NCBI RefSeq assembly: GCF_023028105.1
Contig: NZ_CP095491.1
Location: forward strand, 744,001 to 808,000
Source: Halosolutus gelatinilyticus
GTDB taxonomy: Archaea > Halobacteriota > Halobacteria > Halobacteriales > Natrialbaceae
Length of the DNA stretch: 64,000 bases
Direction: 5' to 3'
The notes beneath the pieces are model-generated. The model ran no database searches, was not told the origin of the DNA, and saw only the letters and a list, made by a program, of their open reading frames with translations. Both the position numbers and the translations under genes were made by a program. Positions 31,938 to 44,051 of this stretch are shown here, piece by piece; the first letter of the stretch is position 1, and every line of letters starts with the position of its first letter.

Positions 31938-32822
31938 ATGGAAACGCGATCCCTGGGTGCGACCGGCCACGAGAGTAGCGTCGCGACGTTCGGAGCGATC
32001 GCCCTCAATTGGCTCGAACAGGACGGTGCGGATCAGCTCGTCGAACTCGTTCTCGATCGCGGCGTCAATCACTTCGACGTCGCCCCGGCGTACGGCGACG
32101 CCGAACGCAAACTGGGTCCCAAGCTCCGCCAGCACCGCGAGGAGGTCTACCTCGGCTGCAAGACGATGGAGCGGGAGTACGACGGGGCGCAGCGAAAGCT
32201 CGAACGATCGCTCGATCGGCTCGGCGTAGACCACGTCGACCTCTACCAGATCCACGGCCTCGAGTACGAGGAAGAGCTGGAGACGATCACGGGCGAGGGC
32301 GGCGCCCTCGAAGCGTTCCGGGACGCGCGGGACAGCGGACTGATCGGCGACATCGGCCTCACGAGCCACGGCAACCCGCAACTCATCCTCGACGCGATCG
32401 ACCGAATCGACGATCTCGCGACGGTGATGTTTCCGCTGAACCCGGTCGTCGTCGGGAAGGACGGCGCGGAACACGACTACGAGGCCGTCCTCGAACGCGC
32501 GGACGAGGAGGGCATCGGGACGATCGGGATCAAGGCCTTCGCGAAGGGATCGTGGCCCCCGACGGACGAACTGTCCGAGGCGGATCGTCCCTACGCCAAC
32601 TGGTACGAGCCGGTCGACACGCAGGCCGAGATCGACGAGCGGTTCGACTTCGCGGCCGCGCAGGGGCTGACGACCGTCGTCACGCCCGGCGATCCGAAAC
32701 TCGTCGCGATGGCGCTCGACGCGGCGCGGCGGTACGACGGCATGAGCGAGAGCGCCCAGCGATCGCTGATCGAACGCATGCGCCACGACGACAGTCCGGT
32801 ACCCGAGCAGCTTCACCACTGA
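31938..32822 (+). CDS. Aldo/keto reductase
   Basis: A 294-residue TIM-barrel NAD(P)H oxidoreductase. The tetrad region is FDVAPAYGDAERKLG (Asp and Tyr), VYLGCKTMEREYDG (Lys) and VDLYQIHGLEYEEEL (His). Strand 7 and 8 segments (GTIGIKAFAKGSW; TTVVTPGDPKLVAMAL) complete the cofactor site. The protein is shorter than the 320-residue typical AKR, as in several archaeal and bacterial members. The substrate cannot be inferred. Start ATG 31938. It is followed 25 bases later by the methyltransferase gene, so the two may be cotranscribed. Confidence 0.92.
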   Translation: METRSLGATGHESSVATFGAIALNWLEQDGADQLVELVLDRGVNHFDVAPAYGDAERKLGPKLRQHREEVYLGCKTMEREYDGAQRKLERSLDRLGVDHVDLYQIHGLEYEEELETITGEGGALEAFRDARDSGLIGDIGLTSHGNPQLILDAIDRIDDLATVMFPLNPVVVGKDGAEHDYEAVLERADEEGIGTIGIKAFAKGSWPPTDELSEADRPYANWYEPVDTQAEIDERFDFAAAQGLTTVVTPGDPKLVAMALDAARRYDGMSESAQRSLIERMRHDDSPVPEQLHH

Positions 32823-32847
32823 CCGTTCCTCCGAACGCGACATCACC

Positions 32848-33594
32848 ATGGACGTTCCGAAGACGGTCACAGCGGCGCTCGACGACCGACCGATCGACGG
32901 CGCGATCTGTCTCGACGCCGGCGCCGGCGTCGGCAACACGACGGCGGGGCTCCTCGCGAGCGGCGCGGCCCGGGTCTACGCCGTTACGAACGACCGCGAA
33001 CACGCCCGAACGACCGTCGACCGCGTCAGAGAGCGGCTGCGGACGGAGGAGCGTCTTCGCGACGAGGGCGGCGATCGACTCGCCGTCCTCGAAGCCGACC
33101 TCCGGGAACTTCCGCTGCCCGACGACTCGATCGACGTCGTCACCGCACACGGACTGTTCAACGTCGTCCCGCCCGCGGACCTCGGCGCGATCGTCGAGGA
33201 ACTGACCCGCGTCGCGAGGCGCGGGGGACACCTCGTCGTCGACGATTACGAACCGCTCCCCGACGACGCCGCGGTCCGCGATCTCTTCGCCGCGGAGAAC
33301 GCAGCCGCGGAACTGGCCGCGGGCCGACCGATGCTCTCGTTTTACCCGTCGGACGTCCTCCGGCGGCTCTGCGAGGGCTACGGGTGGGCGTTCGATCGCC
33401 GCTTGACGCTCCTCGCGCCGGTGCCGTGGACCGGCGCCCACCTGGAGGCCCACGCCGCGGTGGTCCGCTCGAACGCGTCCGAACTGCCCCCCGAACTCGG
33501 CGACCCGCTGATCGCCCGTGCGGAGCGGCTCGCGGAGTCGATCGGCGAGGAATCGGTCGGGGAGATGTACAGCCTCGCAATGGCCCTGGAGTGA
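32848..33594 (+). CDS. Class I SAM-dependent methyltransferase
   Basis: A 248-residue Rossmann methyltransferase. SAM motif I is ICLDAGAGVGNTTAGLLASG, motif II YAVTNDREHART, and the post-motif acidic loop LEADLRELPLPDDSIDVVTA follows. The remaining C-terminal half covers the substrate face (PMLSFYPSDVLRRLCEGYGW) but lacks a diagnostic pocket for tRNA, rRNA or lipid. It is 25 bases after the aldo/keto reductase stop and on the same strand. A small-molecule or quinone methylation role is possible, but unproven. No Cys or Zn motif is seen. Confidence 0.88.
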   Translation: MDVPKTVTAALDDRPIDGAICLDAGAGVGNTTAGLLASGAARVYAVTNDREHARTTVDRVRERLRTEERLRDEGGDRLAVLEADLRELPLPDDSIDVVTAHGLFNVVPPADLGAIVEELTRVARRGGHLVVDDYEPLPDDAAVRDLFAAENAAAELAAGRPMLSFYPSDVLRRLCEGYGWAFDRRLTLLAPVPWTGAHLEAHAAVVRSNASELPPELGDPLIARAERLAESIGEESVGEMYSLAMALE

Positions 33595-33727
33595 GCGGCC
33601 GATCGGCGCGGGCCGGTCCCTCCGCAGCGTCGATCGAGCGGTGAGCCGCTGTCGCGATCGAACAACCGGGGTGCGATCGACCGTCGAGTCGTCGCCCTTA
33701 TCCCCGGGCCGGCCGAACGCATCGGTG

Positions 33728-34261
33728 ATGGCAGAACCCCGCGTACCGGGTCCCCGCGACGATCACCTGGAGTTGCCCTGTGGGGAGACCCTCGACCCCC
33801 ACGAGATCGACCTCGGGATGCGCGAGTACGCCTGCACCTGCGGCCGTCGCCACGCCGTCGTCACGGACGTCCATCCGCCGTCGCGATTCTTTCCCGAATC
33901 GCTCGTCGCCGTCCTTCAGGAGACGATCGAACCCGCCGACGAGTTCGAGGAGTTCGGGACGCCGCACCTGCTCGGCGTCGTCATGGAAGAGTTCCCCGAG
34001 AAGGTGGCGGTCCACGACGCGAGCGACGACGGCGCCGTCGGCTACGCGATGCTGTGGGTCACCGATTTCGACTCGCGGCGACTCCACGAGATAATCGTCG
34101 AACTCGTCGTCGAACTCATGGAACACGCGATCAGCCACGCCGACGACGATGCCGCGATCGCCGACTTCGAGTCCCAGATGCTCGAGTTCGACGTCTCGGC
34201 GTTCGTCGACGAGTACCGCCGACAGCGGGACTTCGAGAGCGAGTACGATCGGCCGATCTGA
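33728..34261 (+). CDS. Haloarchaeal conserved protein with small Cys motif (DUF5815-like)
   Basis: A 177-residue protein. The N-terminus has a rubredoxin-like knuckle spread over LELPCGETL and REYACTCGRRHAVV (three Cys plus His), then a helical body with FGTPHLLGVVMEEFPEKVAV and a long amphipathic helix RLHEIIVELVVELMEHAISH. I recall a match to the haloarchaeal DUF5815 family but no function. ATG 33728 gives MAEPRVPGPRDDHLELPC. It is downstream of the methyltransferase by 133 bases, and converges with the small lipoprotein gene. The Cys/His cluster may bind zinc. Confidence 0.75.
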   Translation: MAEPRVPGPRDDHLELPCGETLDPHEIDLGMREYACTCGRRHAVVTDVHPPSRFFPESLVAVLQETIEPADEFEEFGTPHLLGVVMEEFPEKVAVHDASDDGAVGYAMLWVTDFDSRRLHEIIVELVVELMEHAISHADDDAAIADFESQMLEFDVSAFVDEYRRQRDFESEYDRPI

Positions 34262-34269
34262 CGGGCGAG

Positions 34270-34824
34270 CTACTCGCGGTCCGCGCGGCGTTTCTCCCAG
34301 TCGTATTCTCGGACGTCGGTCTCCCACTCGCGTACGCGCTCCCGATCACCTTCTTCGACGTCCTCGAGACGAAAGGTATCGTCGACCAGCCGCACCTCGG
34401 CGCGATCGCCGAACTGGACGCGGTTGAAGTCGTCCCTCGAGATACCGGTGTTCCGACATCCGTGGGCGTCCGGCGAGCCGAAGTCCTCGCCGCAGAATCC
34501 GACGACGTACCGAACCCCATCGAACTCCCGCGCTAACCGATCGTGGACGCTCTCGGAGACGGTGACGTCGGCCGGCGCCGACGCCAGTTGCGCGTACTCG
34601 CTCGCGACGGTGCCCCGGATCTCGCTCTTCCCGTCGGACAGGAGTTTGAGGGGTTCGTCCCTGCGCGATCGGCCGTCCCGAGTCCACCGGACGCTGACGG
34701 CCTTCAGCTGGAGGTACTCGGCGAACAGGGACCTCGTGGTAAGTCTCGAAAGACAGCCGGCGCCGCCTACCGTGGGGAGAACGCCGCAGGTCGCCGCGAG
34801 TAGCGCGCGTCTTGGGGTGGGCAT
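34270..34824 (-). CDS. Hypothetical lipoprotein
   Basis: A 184-residue exported protein. MPTPRRALLAATCGVLPTVG followed by GAGC (Cys24) is a twin-arginine-containing signal with a lipobox. The mature part has no recognised domain. It contains two Cys (VVGFCGEDFGSPDAHGCRN) that may form a disulphide, and an Arg/Asp/Glu-rich C-terminus (VREWETDVREYDWEKRRADRE region). It is divergent from carB across 354 bases and overlaps nothing. No function can be proposed beyond surface localisation. Confidence 0.65.
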   Translation of the reverse strand: MPTPRRALLAATCGVLPTVGGAGCLSRLTTRSLFAEYLQLKAVSVRWTRDGRSRRDEPLKLLSDGKSEIRGTVASEYAQLASAPADVTVSESVHDRLAREFDGVRYVVGFCGEDFGSPDAHGCRNTGISRDDFNRVQFGDRAEVRLVDDTFRLEDVEEGDRERVREWETDVREYDWEKRRADRE

Positions 34825-35178
34825 CCAGTGTACGTTGCGACCGGGTTGATACCAATTTTCCGACTAGTCAGTGCACCGTCTCGTCGTCCGATCGCCGATC
34901 GTCGCTCGAGACGTTCGATCGAACTCCCCGAGTTCGCTCTCGCGGCCCCGGTCGACCGGCCACAATCTCGACGATCGCGGAAACGATCGCCAGCGCCGGC
35001 CATCCGATCGGGCTCGAACGGATGCAGCGAAGGTCGACGGGGCGTTTCGCCCCGTACGGCCGCCGATGCACGGCGACGGCCGATCGACCGGCCGATTCGA
35101 ATTTCGAAATTCGGCTTCGAGAATCGTACTGTATCGTGGGGCTTATTACGATGTGCGAACTTCGGACGGACAGGACCA
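34825..35178. other. 354-base divergent intergenic region upstream of carB
   Basis: Contains the carB promoter (TTATTA at 35143-35148, about 33 bases before ATG 35179, so a short leader is likely) and the promoter for the divergent lipoprotein. Otherwise Arg-rich shadow frames only. No RNA gene or strong palindrome noted. Confidence 0.5.
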
Positions 35179-38406
<3,228 letters not shown>

Positions 38407-38642
38407 TCGGCGCTCACTCGAATCGATCTTCGGCGGCGTAAGCGGAGCCCGCGAAGGCGGCCTTTTCATCGACGTTTTTGCACCCAGGGCAGGACCGCCG
38501 GTCCCGCGAGCCGTGCGAACGGGCGCCCCGCGCTCGTGATTGTCGTGGCGCAGTTTCGGCGTGCCGTCGACGCGCTTGTTGTACCGAATTAGAACGTCTC
38601 GGGGGCTTATACGCGCTCGAGCGCTACCCCGGGTCGCGACCC

Positions 38643-39788
38643 ATGACCGACCAGACCAGACGCGACGTGCTTCGGCTCGCGACCGCATCGGCGACCGCCG
38701 GCGTCATCGCGCTCGGCTCGACGGCCGGCGCGCAAACGGCCGACAACGAGTGGGAGCAGGTCGAGTCACCGACCGGAAAAGCGCTGAACGACGCCGTCGA
38801 CACCGCCGCGGGACCGTTCGCGGCGGGCGCGGACGGCAACGTCCTCGCTCGGCGCGAGGACGGCTGGCAGACCGTCGTCGACTACGGCCCGCAGGCCCGG
38901 AGCCGACGGCTGACGGGAGTCGACGCCACCGACGACGGCCGAGCGGTCTGGTTCGTCGGCGGCAGCGGCGTCATCGGCGAGTACAACGTCGAGACGCGGA
39001 CGCTGACGAATTACTCCGCGCCCAAAGGGAAGACGAGCACGTGGGAGGACTGCGCCGTGCGCGGGACCGCCGGCGAGAACGAGCGCCTCTACTTCGTTAA
39101 CGGCTCCGGGGAACTCCTCGTCGGCGTTCGACAGGACAGCGGTGCGATCCAGTACGCGGAGGTGACCAAGCCTGGCGGCGGATCGACGATTCCCGGCATC
39201 GACTGTCACGCTCGGGAAGCGGGTCACGTCTGCAGTACGAGCCAGTTCGTCGCCGAGACGGCCGACGGCGGAGAGACCTGGGAGCGGATCGGAATCGACT
39301 TCGCGGGCGGCGCGTTCTTCGATATCGCGAGTCGGGGCGACCGGGACGTGAACGTCGCCGCCGGGTCCGGAATCGTCTACCGCTACGACGGCTTCCGCTG
39401 GACGCCGCACGTCGTCGACGACGACCGACGGGCCATCCGGGCGATCGACCGCGACGGGGACGACGGCCTCGCGGCCGGCGACGGCGGCGCGCTGTACGAA
39501 CGGCAGTCCGCGGGCCAGTGGCGCCGATACGAGACGTCGGTCGAAACGAAACTGCACGGCGTCGCGAGCGGGGCGAGGTACGACGTCGCGGTCGGCGACG
39601 GCGGAACGATCCTCGAACGTCGGGTCGGAGGCGCCGGCGGAGACGGCGGCAACGAGACGAACGAAACGAACGCAACCAACGCGACGGCGACCGACGCCGC
39701 GTCCCGCCTGGCGGCCCTCTCCGGCGCGGAGCCGCTGTCGGTCGAGCGCTACGTCGAGGGGGAGTGGGTCGCACCGGGGGAGCAGTAG
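38643..39788 (+). CDS. Tat-exported YCF48-like beta-propeller protein
   Basis: A 381-residue secreted propeller. The N-terminus MTDQTRRDVLRLATASATAG is a twin-arginine signal with a hydrophobic core ending in GAQTADNEW. The body has the WEQV, GWQTV, WERI and WRRY repeats of photosystem-II-assembly-factor (YCF48)-type propellers, with FAAGADGNVLARRE and DVNVAAGSGIVYRYDG blades. The end is a Gly/Asn/Thr-rich linker (NETNETNATNATAT) and a short tail. It has its own promoter (TTATAC at 38607-38612). It sits between carB and a displaced copy of the carB end, so it may have been inserted there. No enzymatic motif is seen. Confidence 0.85.
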   Translation: MTDQTRRDVLRLATASATAGVIALGSTAGAQTADNEWEQVESPTGKALNDAVDTAAGPFAAGADGNVLARREDGWQTVVDYGPQARSRRLTGVDATDDGRAVWFVGGSGVIGEYNVETRTLTNYSAPKGKTSTWEDCAVRGTAGENERLYFVNGSGELLVGVRQDSGAIQYAEVTKPGGGSTIPGIDCHAREAGHVCSTSQFVAETADGGETWERIGIDFAGGAFFDIASRGDRDVNVAAGSGIVYRYDGFRWTPHVVDDDRRAIRAIDRDGDDGLAAGDGGALYERQSAGQWRRYETSVETKLHGVASGARYDVAVGDGGTILERRVGGAGGDGGNETNETNATNATATDAASRLAALSGAEPLSVERYVEGEWVAPGEQ

Positions 39789-39824
39789 CCTCGCCGCCGT
39801 CGGTGCGAACCCACGCCCGATCCA

Positions 39825-39905
39825 CTCCAGCGCGTACCGGTCGAACCGATCGACGCCCGGGCCGTCACCGATCGGCCGAAGCGGGCGCCCGAGTGGGGAA
39901 AGTGA
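39825..39905 (+). pseudogene. Degenerate duplicate of the carB 3' end
   Basis: After the YCF48-like stop, an in-frame remnant reads LQRVPVEPIDARAVTDRPKR and APEWGK before TGA at 39903-39905. CarB ends LQAKDEPIDVQAVTDRPKRT and AEWGRAD. At DNA level 39846-39898 aligns with carB 38341-38393 with 7 mismatches in 53 positions and a perfect 24-base core. There is no start codon of its own, so it cannot be an independent gene. It marks a duplication or a displaced original end, with a 1,505-base offset between the copies. Confidence 0.85.
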
Positions 39906-40016
39906 CGCGATACGCTCGGCTCCTGGCCGGACGAGCGATCGGGGGCGATCCCGCCGTCGGATCAAATCGTCTGATTTTTTGGTTCCGGAGACCGTACCCC
40001 AAAGCGGTGATTCTGC

Positions 40017-40259
40017 ATGCGGGAGAGCGGCAGCACTGACGTCGACCCAGCACGCACCGTTCGCCAGCGAGTCTCGTCTCTCGGTCGGTACGACGCGCTC
40101 CTGGCCGTGATTCCGATCGCGTTTTGCTGTTCGATCCTCGTGGGCGAAGCGATCGGCCTTCCGCTCGAAGCCGCGCTCCTCGGCGGCGGGACGGTCGGCG
40201 TACTCGCGCTGTTCGACGGGCTCTTCTTGCGGCCGCCGACGGGACTTCGGAGGACGTGA
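40017..40259 (+). CDS. Small two-helix membrane protein, 80 residues
   Basis: MRESGSTDVDPARTVRQRVS leads into two hydrophobic helices: ALLAVIPIAFCCSILVGEAI and LEAALLGGGTVGVLALFDGL, then a short basic tail (FLRPPTGLRRT). This looks like a haloarchaeal small membrane protein of unknown role. ATG 40017. A poly-T-rich stretch ATTTTTTGG just upstream (39974-39982) could be a promoter, although the spacing is longer than usual. Its stop is 34 bases from the convergent stop of another small membrane gene on the opposite strand, so the two converge. Confidence 0.7.
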   Translation: MRESGSTDVDPARTVRQRVSSLGRYDALLAVIPIAFCCSILVGEAIGLPLEAALLGGGTVGVLALFDGLFLRPPTGLRRT

Positions 40260-40293
40260 CCGTCGGCGCGCTGCTGTGCCCGGATCGAGCCGG

Positions 40294-40479
40294 TTACGTC
40301 GGCTCCCCCTCGGTCAGCGCGACGAACGCCAGCCCGGCGATGCAGAGGGCGATTATCGCGCCGCCGGCGATCGTGACGGGGCCGGTCGGGCCGCCGAGGA
40401 AGAACCCCGTGACGAAGGTGATGGAGCCGATAGCCTGGCCCGCGAGCAGTCCGCCGAACGTGGTCGTGTTCCCTTCCAT
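40294..40479 (-). CDS. Small two-helix membrane protein, 61 residues
   Basis: MEGNTTTFGGLLAGQAIGSI starts a protein with two membrane helices: IGSITFVTGFFLGGPTG and VTIAGGAIIALCIAGLAFVA, then a short acidic end (TEGEPT). It has the sequence feel of DUF7525-like haloarchaeal small membrane proteins, but I cannot assign a family with certainty. It is divergent from the folCP gene, with 173 bases between them, and converges with the preceding small membrane gene. Cys-containing helix, Gly-rich. Confidence in it as a gene rests on its hydrophobic pattern and a clean start. Confidence 0.7.
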   Translation of the reverse strand: MEGNTTTFGGLLAGQAIGSITFVTGFFLGGPTGPVTIAGGAIIALCIAGLAFVALTEGEPT

Positions 40480-40624
40480 GGTAGAACTACGACGTGGATA
40501 CTGATAGCCGCATCTCGCGTCGTACGGGACGGTCCGCGGCGCATACGTATTGTTAATCTATCACTATCGGTCGTCGAACGCGGAACAAGCGCGATTTCGC
40601 CGGATCGTCGGCGATCAGAATACA

Positions 40625-40630
40625 CTAAAA
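40625..40630 (+). promoter_or_regulatory. TATA box of folCP (leaderless)
   Basis: CTAAAA at 40625-40630 is about 26 bases before ATG 40653, consistent with a leaderless start. Confidence 0.6.
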
Positions 40631-40652
40631 CACTCGCGCTCTCTGATCGGAC

Positions 40653-43148
40653 ATGGAGTATCACGAGGCGGCGGACTTCCTCTTCGGCCTGCGCCGGTTC
40701 CGTCCCAGACCCGGGACGGAGTCGACCGCGCGGCTGCTCGCCCACCTCGAGAATTCCCAGGAGTCGATCGACTGCGTCCAGATCGCCGGCTCGAACGGGA
40801 AAGGGAGCACGGCGAGAATGCTCGAACGGACGCTCCGCGAGGCGGGCCTGTCCGTCGGACTCTACACGTCGCCGCACCTCGACGACCTGCGCGAGCGCGT
40901 CAGGGTCGACGGCCGCAAGATCCCGCGATCGGCGATCTGCGCGTACGTCGACGAGGTGCGCGGGTACGTCACCGAGCGGGCCGCCGACGGTGACTCGCCG
41001 ACGTTCTTCGAGGCGATGACGGCGCTGGCGCTGTGGCACTTCGGCCGGGAGGACGTCGACGTCGCGGTCCTCGAGGTCGGGATCGGCGGCAAGTACGACG
41101 CCACGAGCGTCGTCGATCCGATCGCGAGCGCGGTCACGAGCGTCACCTTAGAGCACACGGGCATCATCGGCGACACCGAGGAGGCGATCGCCCGCGACAA
41201 GGCCCACGTCGCTCCCGACGAACGACCGCTGGTGACGGGCGTCACGGGCGCCCCGCTCGCGGCGATCCGAGAGGTTGCCGGCGACGTCGTCACGGTCGGC
41301 GCGGAGGACTGGACCGACGCGCCGGGCGAGAGCGGCGACGAGGAGGAGACGGGGCCGGACGTCTCCGTCGCCTACCAGGGTCGAACGAACCACACCGAGG
41401 CCGCGGTTTCGATCGACGCCGGCGACTGGAGCGTCGAGACGCGGATCCCGCTTCCCGGATCCTACCAGGCGGAAAACGCCGGCGTCGCCGCCGCGCTCGC
41501 TCGACAGATCGCGGACGTCTCCGAGACCGAGATCGCCCGCGGGCTGCGAAACGCCCACTGGCCCGGCCGGTTCGAGGTCATCGACACCGATCCGCTGGTG
41601 ATCTTGGACGGCGCCCACAACCCCGGCGCCTGCGAGCAACTCGCCGAGACGCTCGGAAGCTACGAGTACGATCGCCTCCACCTCGTCTTCGGCGCGATGC
41701 ACGACAAGGACCACCGGGCGATGGCGGCGGCCCTGCCCGCGCCGGACAGGGTGATCGCGACGGAACCCGCCCTCGATCGGGCCGAGGACAGCGACGTCCT
41801 CGCCGAGGTGTTCGCGTCGGCCGGCGTCGAAGACGTCACCACCGCGACCGCCGTTCAGGACGGCCTCGCGACGGCGATCGGCGGAAGCGACGCGGACGAC
41901 TGCGTCCTCGTCACCGGGTCGCTGTTCGCCGTCGCCGAGGCCCGATCGCGCTGGACGAGCGCCGGCATCCCGAAGCGGATCCGGGATCTGTCGGACGCTC
42001 GCGATGCGCTCGAAGGTGCGAACGTCACGGACGCCGGCGTCTACCGGACGCGCGGGACGGCCGTCCACCGGGTCGTCAAAAAGAGCCTGCAGCGCCGGCA
42101 GGCGAGTTCGCTGAAAGCGGAGCTGTTGCGGCTGGGCGGCGAGTGCGCCCTTTCCGGGCTGCAACGCGACGACGAGAACGTCGACGCCGTCCTGATGGGG
42201 ACGCTCGCCCAGTTCGAGCGGCTCGCGGAGAACCTGGAGGACCGGGCCCACGGCCTCCCCGAGATCGCCCGCGAACTACGCGAGACGCTCGACATCGGAC
42301 CCGACGCGGAACCGGCGATCGAGGCCCGCTACCCGTGGCACGATCGAACGGCCGTGATGGGCATCCTGAACGTCACGCCCGACAGCTTCCACGACGGCGG
42401 CGAGTACGACGCGCTCGAGGACGCCGTCGCCCGCGCAGAGGCGATGGTCGAGGCCGACGTCGACGTGATCGACGTCGGCGGCGAGTCGACCCGACCCGGC
42501 GCCGATCCGGTCCCGATCGAGAAGGAGATCGATCGCGTCGTCCCCGTGATCGAGCGGATCGCGGATCTCGACGTCCACGTCTCGATCGACACGCGAAAGG
42601 CGGCCGTGGCCGACGCCGCCCTCGAGGCCGGCGCGGACATCGTCAACGACGTCTCGGGGCTCGAAGATCCCGAGATGCGGTTTGTCGCGGCCGACCACGA
42701 CGCGGGGCTGGTGGTGATGCACAGCATCGACGCGCCGGTCGTCCCCGAGCGCGACGTGACCTACGACGACGTCGTCGAGGACGTCATCGACCGGCTCTCG
42801 GAGCGGGTGCTGCTCGCCGAGAAGGCCGGGCTCGATCGCGACCAGATCGTCGTCGATCCCGGCCTCGGCTTCGGCAAGTCGGCCCGCGAGAGCTTCGAAC
42901 TGCTGGGTCGGATCGACGAGTTCGCCGCGCTCGGCTGTCCCGTGCTCGTCGGCCACTCCCACAAGTCGATGTTCGACCACGTCGGTCGCGAAGCCGGCGA
43001 CCGACTCGCGGCGACCGTCGCGGCGACCGCGATCGCCGCCGATCGCGGCGCCGACGTGGTTCGGGTCCACGACGCGCCCGAGAACGTCGCCGCGGTGCGG
43101 ACGGCCCTCGCGGCGCGCGATCCGGACGCGTACGAGTGGCGGGGCTGA
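40653..43148 (+). CDS. folCP: Folylpolyglutamate synthase-dihydropteroate synthase fusion
   Basis: An 831-residue bifunctional folate enzyme. The FolC/Mur-ligase half spans about residues 1-440, with a P-loop IAGSNGKGSTARML, TSPHLDDLRERV, AVLEVGIGGKYDAT, LEHTGIIGDTEEAIARDKAH and LDGAHNPGACEQ. A linker region contains a VYRTRGTAVHRVVKKSLQRR segment. The FolP half begins near residue 565 with AVMGILNVTPDSFHDGG, continues with VIDVGGESTRPGADPV, VSIDTRKAAV and DIVNDVSG, and ends with VVDPGLGFGK and PVLVGHSHKSMF. It thus makes dihydropteroate and adds glutamates. The same FolC-FolP fusion is known in Haloferax volcanii. It is transcribed alone. Confidence 0.96.
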   Translation: MEYHEAADFLFGLRRFRPRPGTESTARLLAHLENSQESIDCVQIAGSNGKGSTARMLERTLREAGLSVGLYTSPHLDDLRERVRVDGRKIPRSAICAYVDEVRGYVTERAADGDSPTFFEAMTALALWHFGREDVDVAVLEVGIGGKYDATSVVDPIASAVTSVTLEHTGIIGDTEEAIARDKAHVAPDERPLVTGVTGAPLAAIREVAGDVVTVGAEDWTDAPGESGDEEETGPDVSVAYQGRTNHTEAAVSIDAGDWSVETRIPLPGSYQAENAGVAAALARQIADVSETEIARGLRNAHWPGRFEVIDTDPLVILDGAHNPGACEQLAETLGSYEYDRLHLVFGAMHDKDHRAMAAALPAPDRVIATEPALDRAEDSDVLAEVFASAGVEDVTTATAVQDGLATAIGGSDADDCVLVTGSLFAVAEARSRWTSAGIPKRIRDLSDARDALEGANVTDAGVYRTRGTAVHRVVKKSLQRRQASSLKAELLRLGGECALSGLQRDDENVDAVLMGTLAQFERLAENLEDRAHGLPEIARELRETLDIGPDAEPAIEARYPWHDRTAVMGILNVTPDSFHDGGEYDALEDAVARAEAMVEADVDVIDVGGESTRPGADPVPIEKEIDRVVPVIERIADLDVHVSIDTRKAAVADAALEAGADIVNDVSGLEDPEMRFVAADHDAGLVVMHSIDAPVVPERDVTYDDVVEDVIDRLSERVLLAEKAGLDRDQIVVDPGLGFGKSARESFELLGRIDEFAALGCPVLVGHSHKSMFDHVGREAGDRLAATVAATAIAADRGADVVRVHDAPENVAAVRTALAARDPDAYEWRG

Positions 43149-43237
43149 GTCGTCGATCGGGGCCGCACGTGCCGGTCCAACTTTCAACCGTCCGGGAGCG
43201 CTACGAATCGTGAGCGACGCGTGCTCGGTGATCCAGG

Positions 43238-43954
43238 ATGTCAGAGGAACACGATCGAGATCCGCAGTCGGACGTCGGGACGGAACCGTTCACGGACTGG
43301 GAAGAACTCGATTCGCCCGCGAAAACGGTGCTCGCGAGCGACGGCGGCCGGCTCGGGACGCTCGAGCTGGCGGGCGGCGGCCTGATGCTGTTCTCCGCCG
43401 TCCGATCGCTGCTGCGCGGACAGGCGCGCGCGATTCCGAAGGGCGTCATCGCCGCCGGCCTGCTGGGCGCCGGACTGCGACGCCGCGCCCGCGACGAACC
43501 GCTCGTGGAGCCGGGTACCTTCGAGGGTGAGAACAAGGAGGCGTCGGACGAGGCCCACACCGCGACGTACGGGAGAGAGGACCGCGATGACGAGCAACCG
43601 CGACACGACCCCGCGGCGGATCCCGACACGGCCGACGCCCCCGACGACGACGGCGGCGATATCGAGTTCACACGCGACGAGCCCGGCGATCGCGAGCTGC
43701 CGCGATCGAACGCGGAACTGGACGACGAGGAAACCGACCCGCGTCGGGACGAGGACGACGGACCGGTCGAGATCGACGTCTCGGAATCGGCGCTGGCCGA
43801 CGAGGCCAGCGAAGCCGCGGGTCCCAGTCCGGAACAGGCACAGCCGTCGCAAACCGACGCGACCGAACCCGAGGAAACGCCGGCGGAAGACGCCTCGGAC
43901 ATGAAGGTCGAACCGGACGACGAGGACGAGAACGAGAACGAGGACGAGGAGTGA
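43238..43954 (+). CDS. Acidic-tailed haloarchaeal membrane-associated protein
   Basis: A 238-residue protein. Its N-terminal third has a hydrophobic patch (LGTLELAGGGLMLFSAVRSL and AIPKGVIAAGLLGAGLRRRA, about residues 38-88) that may be a short hairpin in the membrane. The rest is an extremely acidic disordered tail with repeated Asp/Glu (DDDGGDIEFTRDEPGDRELP region; final DDEDENENEDEE). No domain is recognised. ATG 43238 follows the folCP stop by 89 bases on the same strand. The gene product may be a haloadaptive membrane tether or scaffold; this is a guess from composition. Confidence 0.65.
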   Translation: MSEEHDRDPQSDVGTEPFTDWEELDSPAKTVLASDGGRLGTLELAGGGLMLFSAVRSLLRGQARAIPKGVIAAGLLGAGLRRRARDEPLVEPGTFEGENKEASDEAHTATYGREDRDDEQPRHDPAADPDTADAPDDDGGDIEFTRDEPGDRELPRSNAELDDEETDPRRDEDDGPVEIDVSESALADEASEAAGPSPEQAQPSQTDATEPEETPAEDASDMKVEPDDEDENENEDEE

Positions 43955-44051
43955 CGGTGAGATCGAACCCACTCGCTCCCGCGGCGGGGCACGGACCACG
44001 CGGCGATCGCGGTCGACCGGAAGCACGGCCCCGAAACCGATCGCGAGAGCC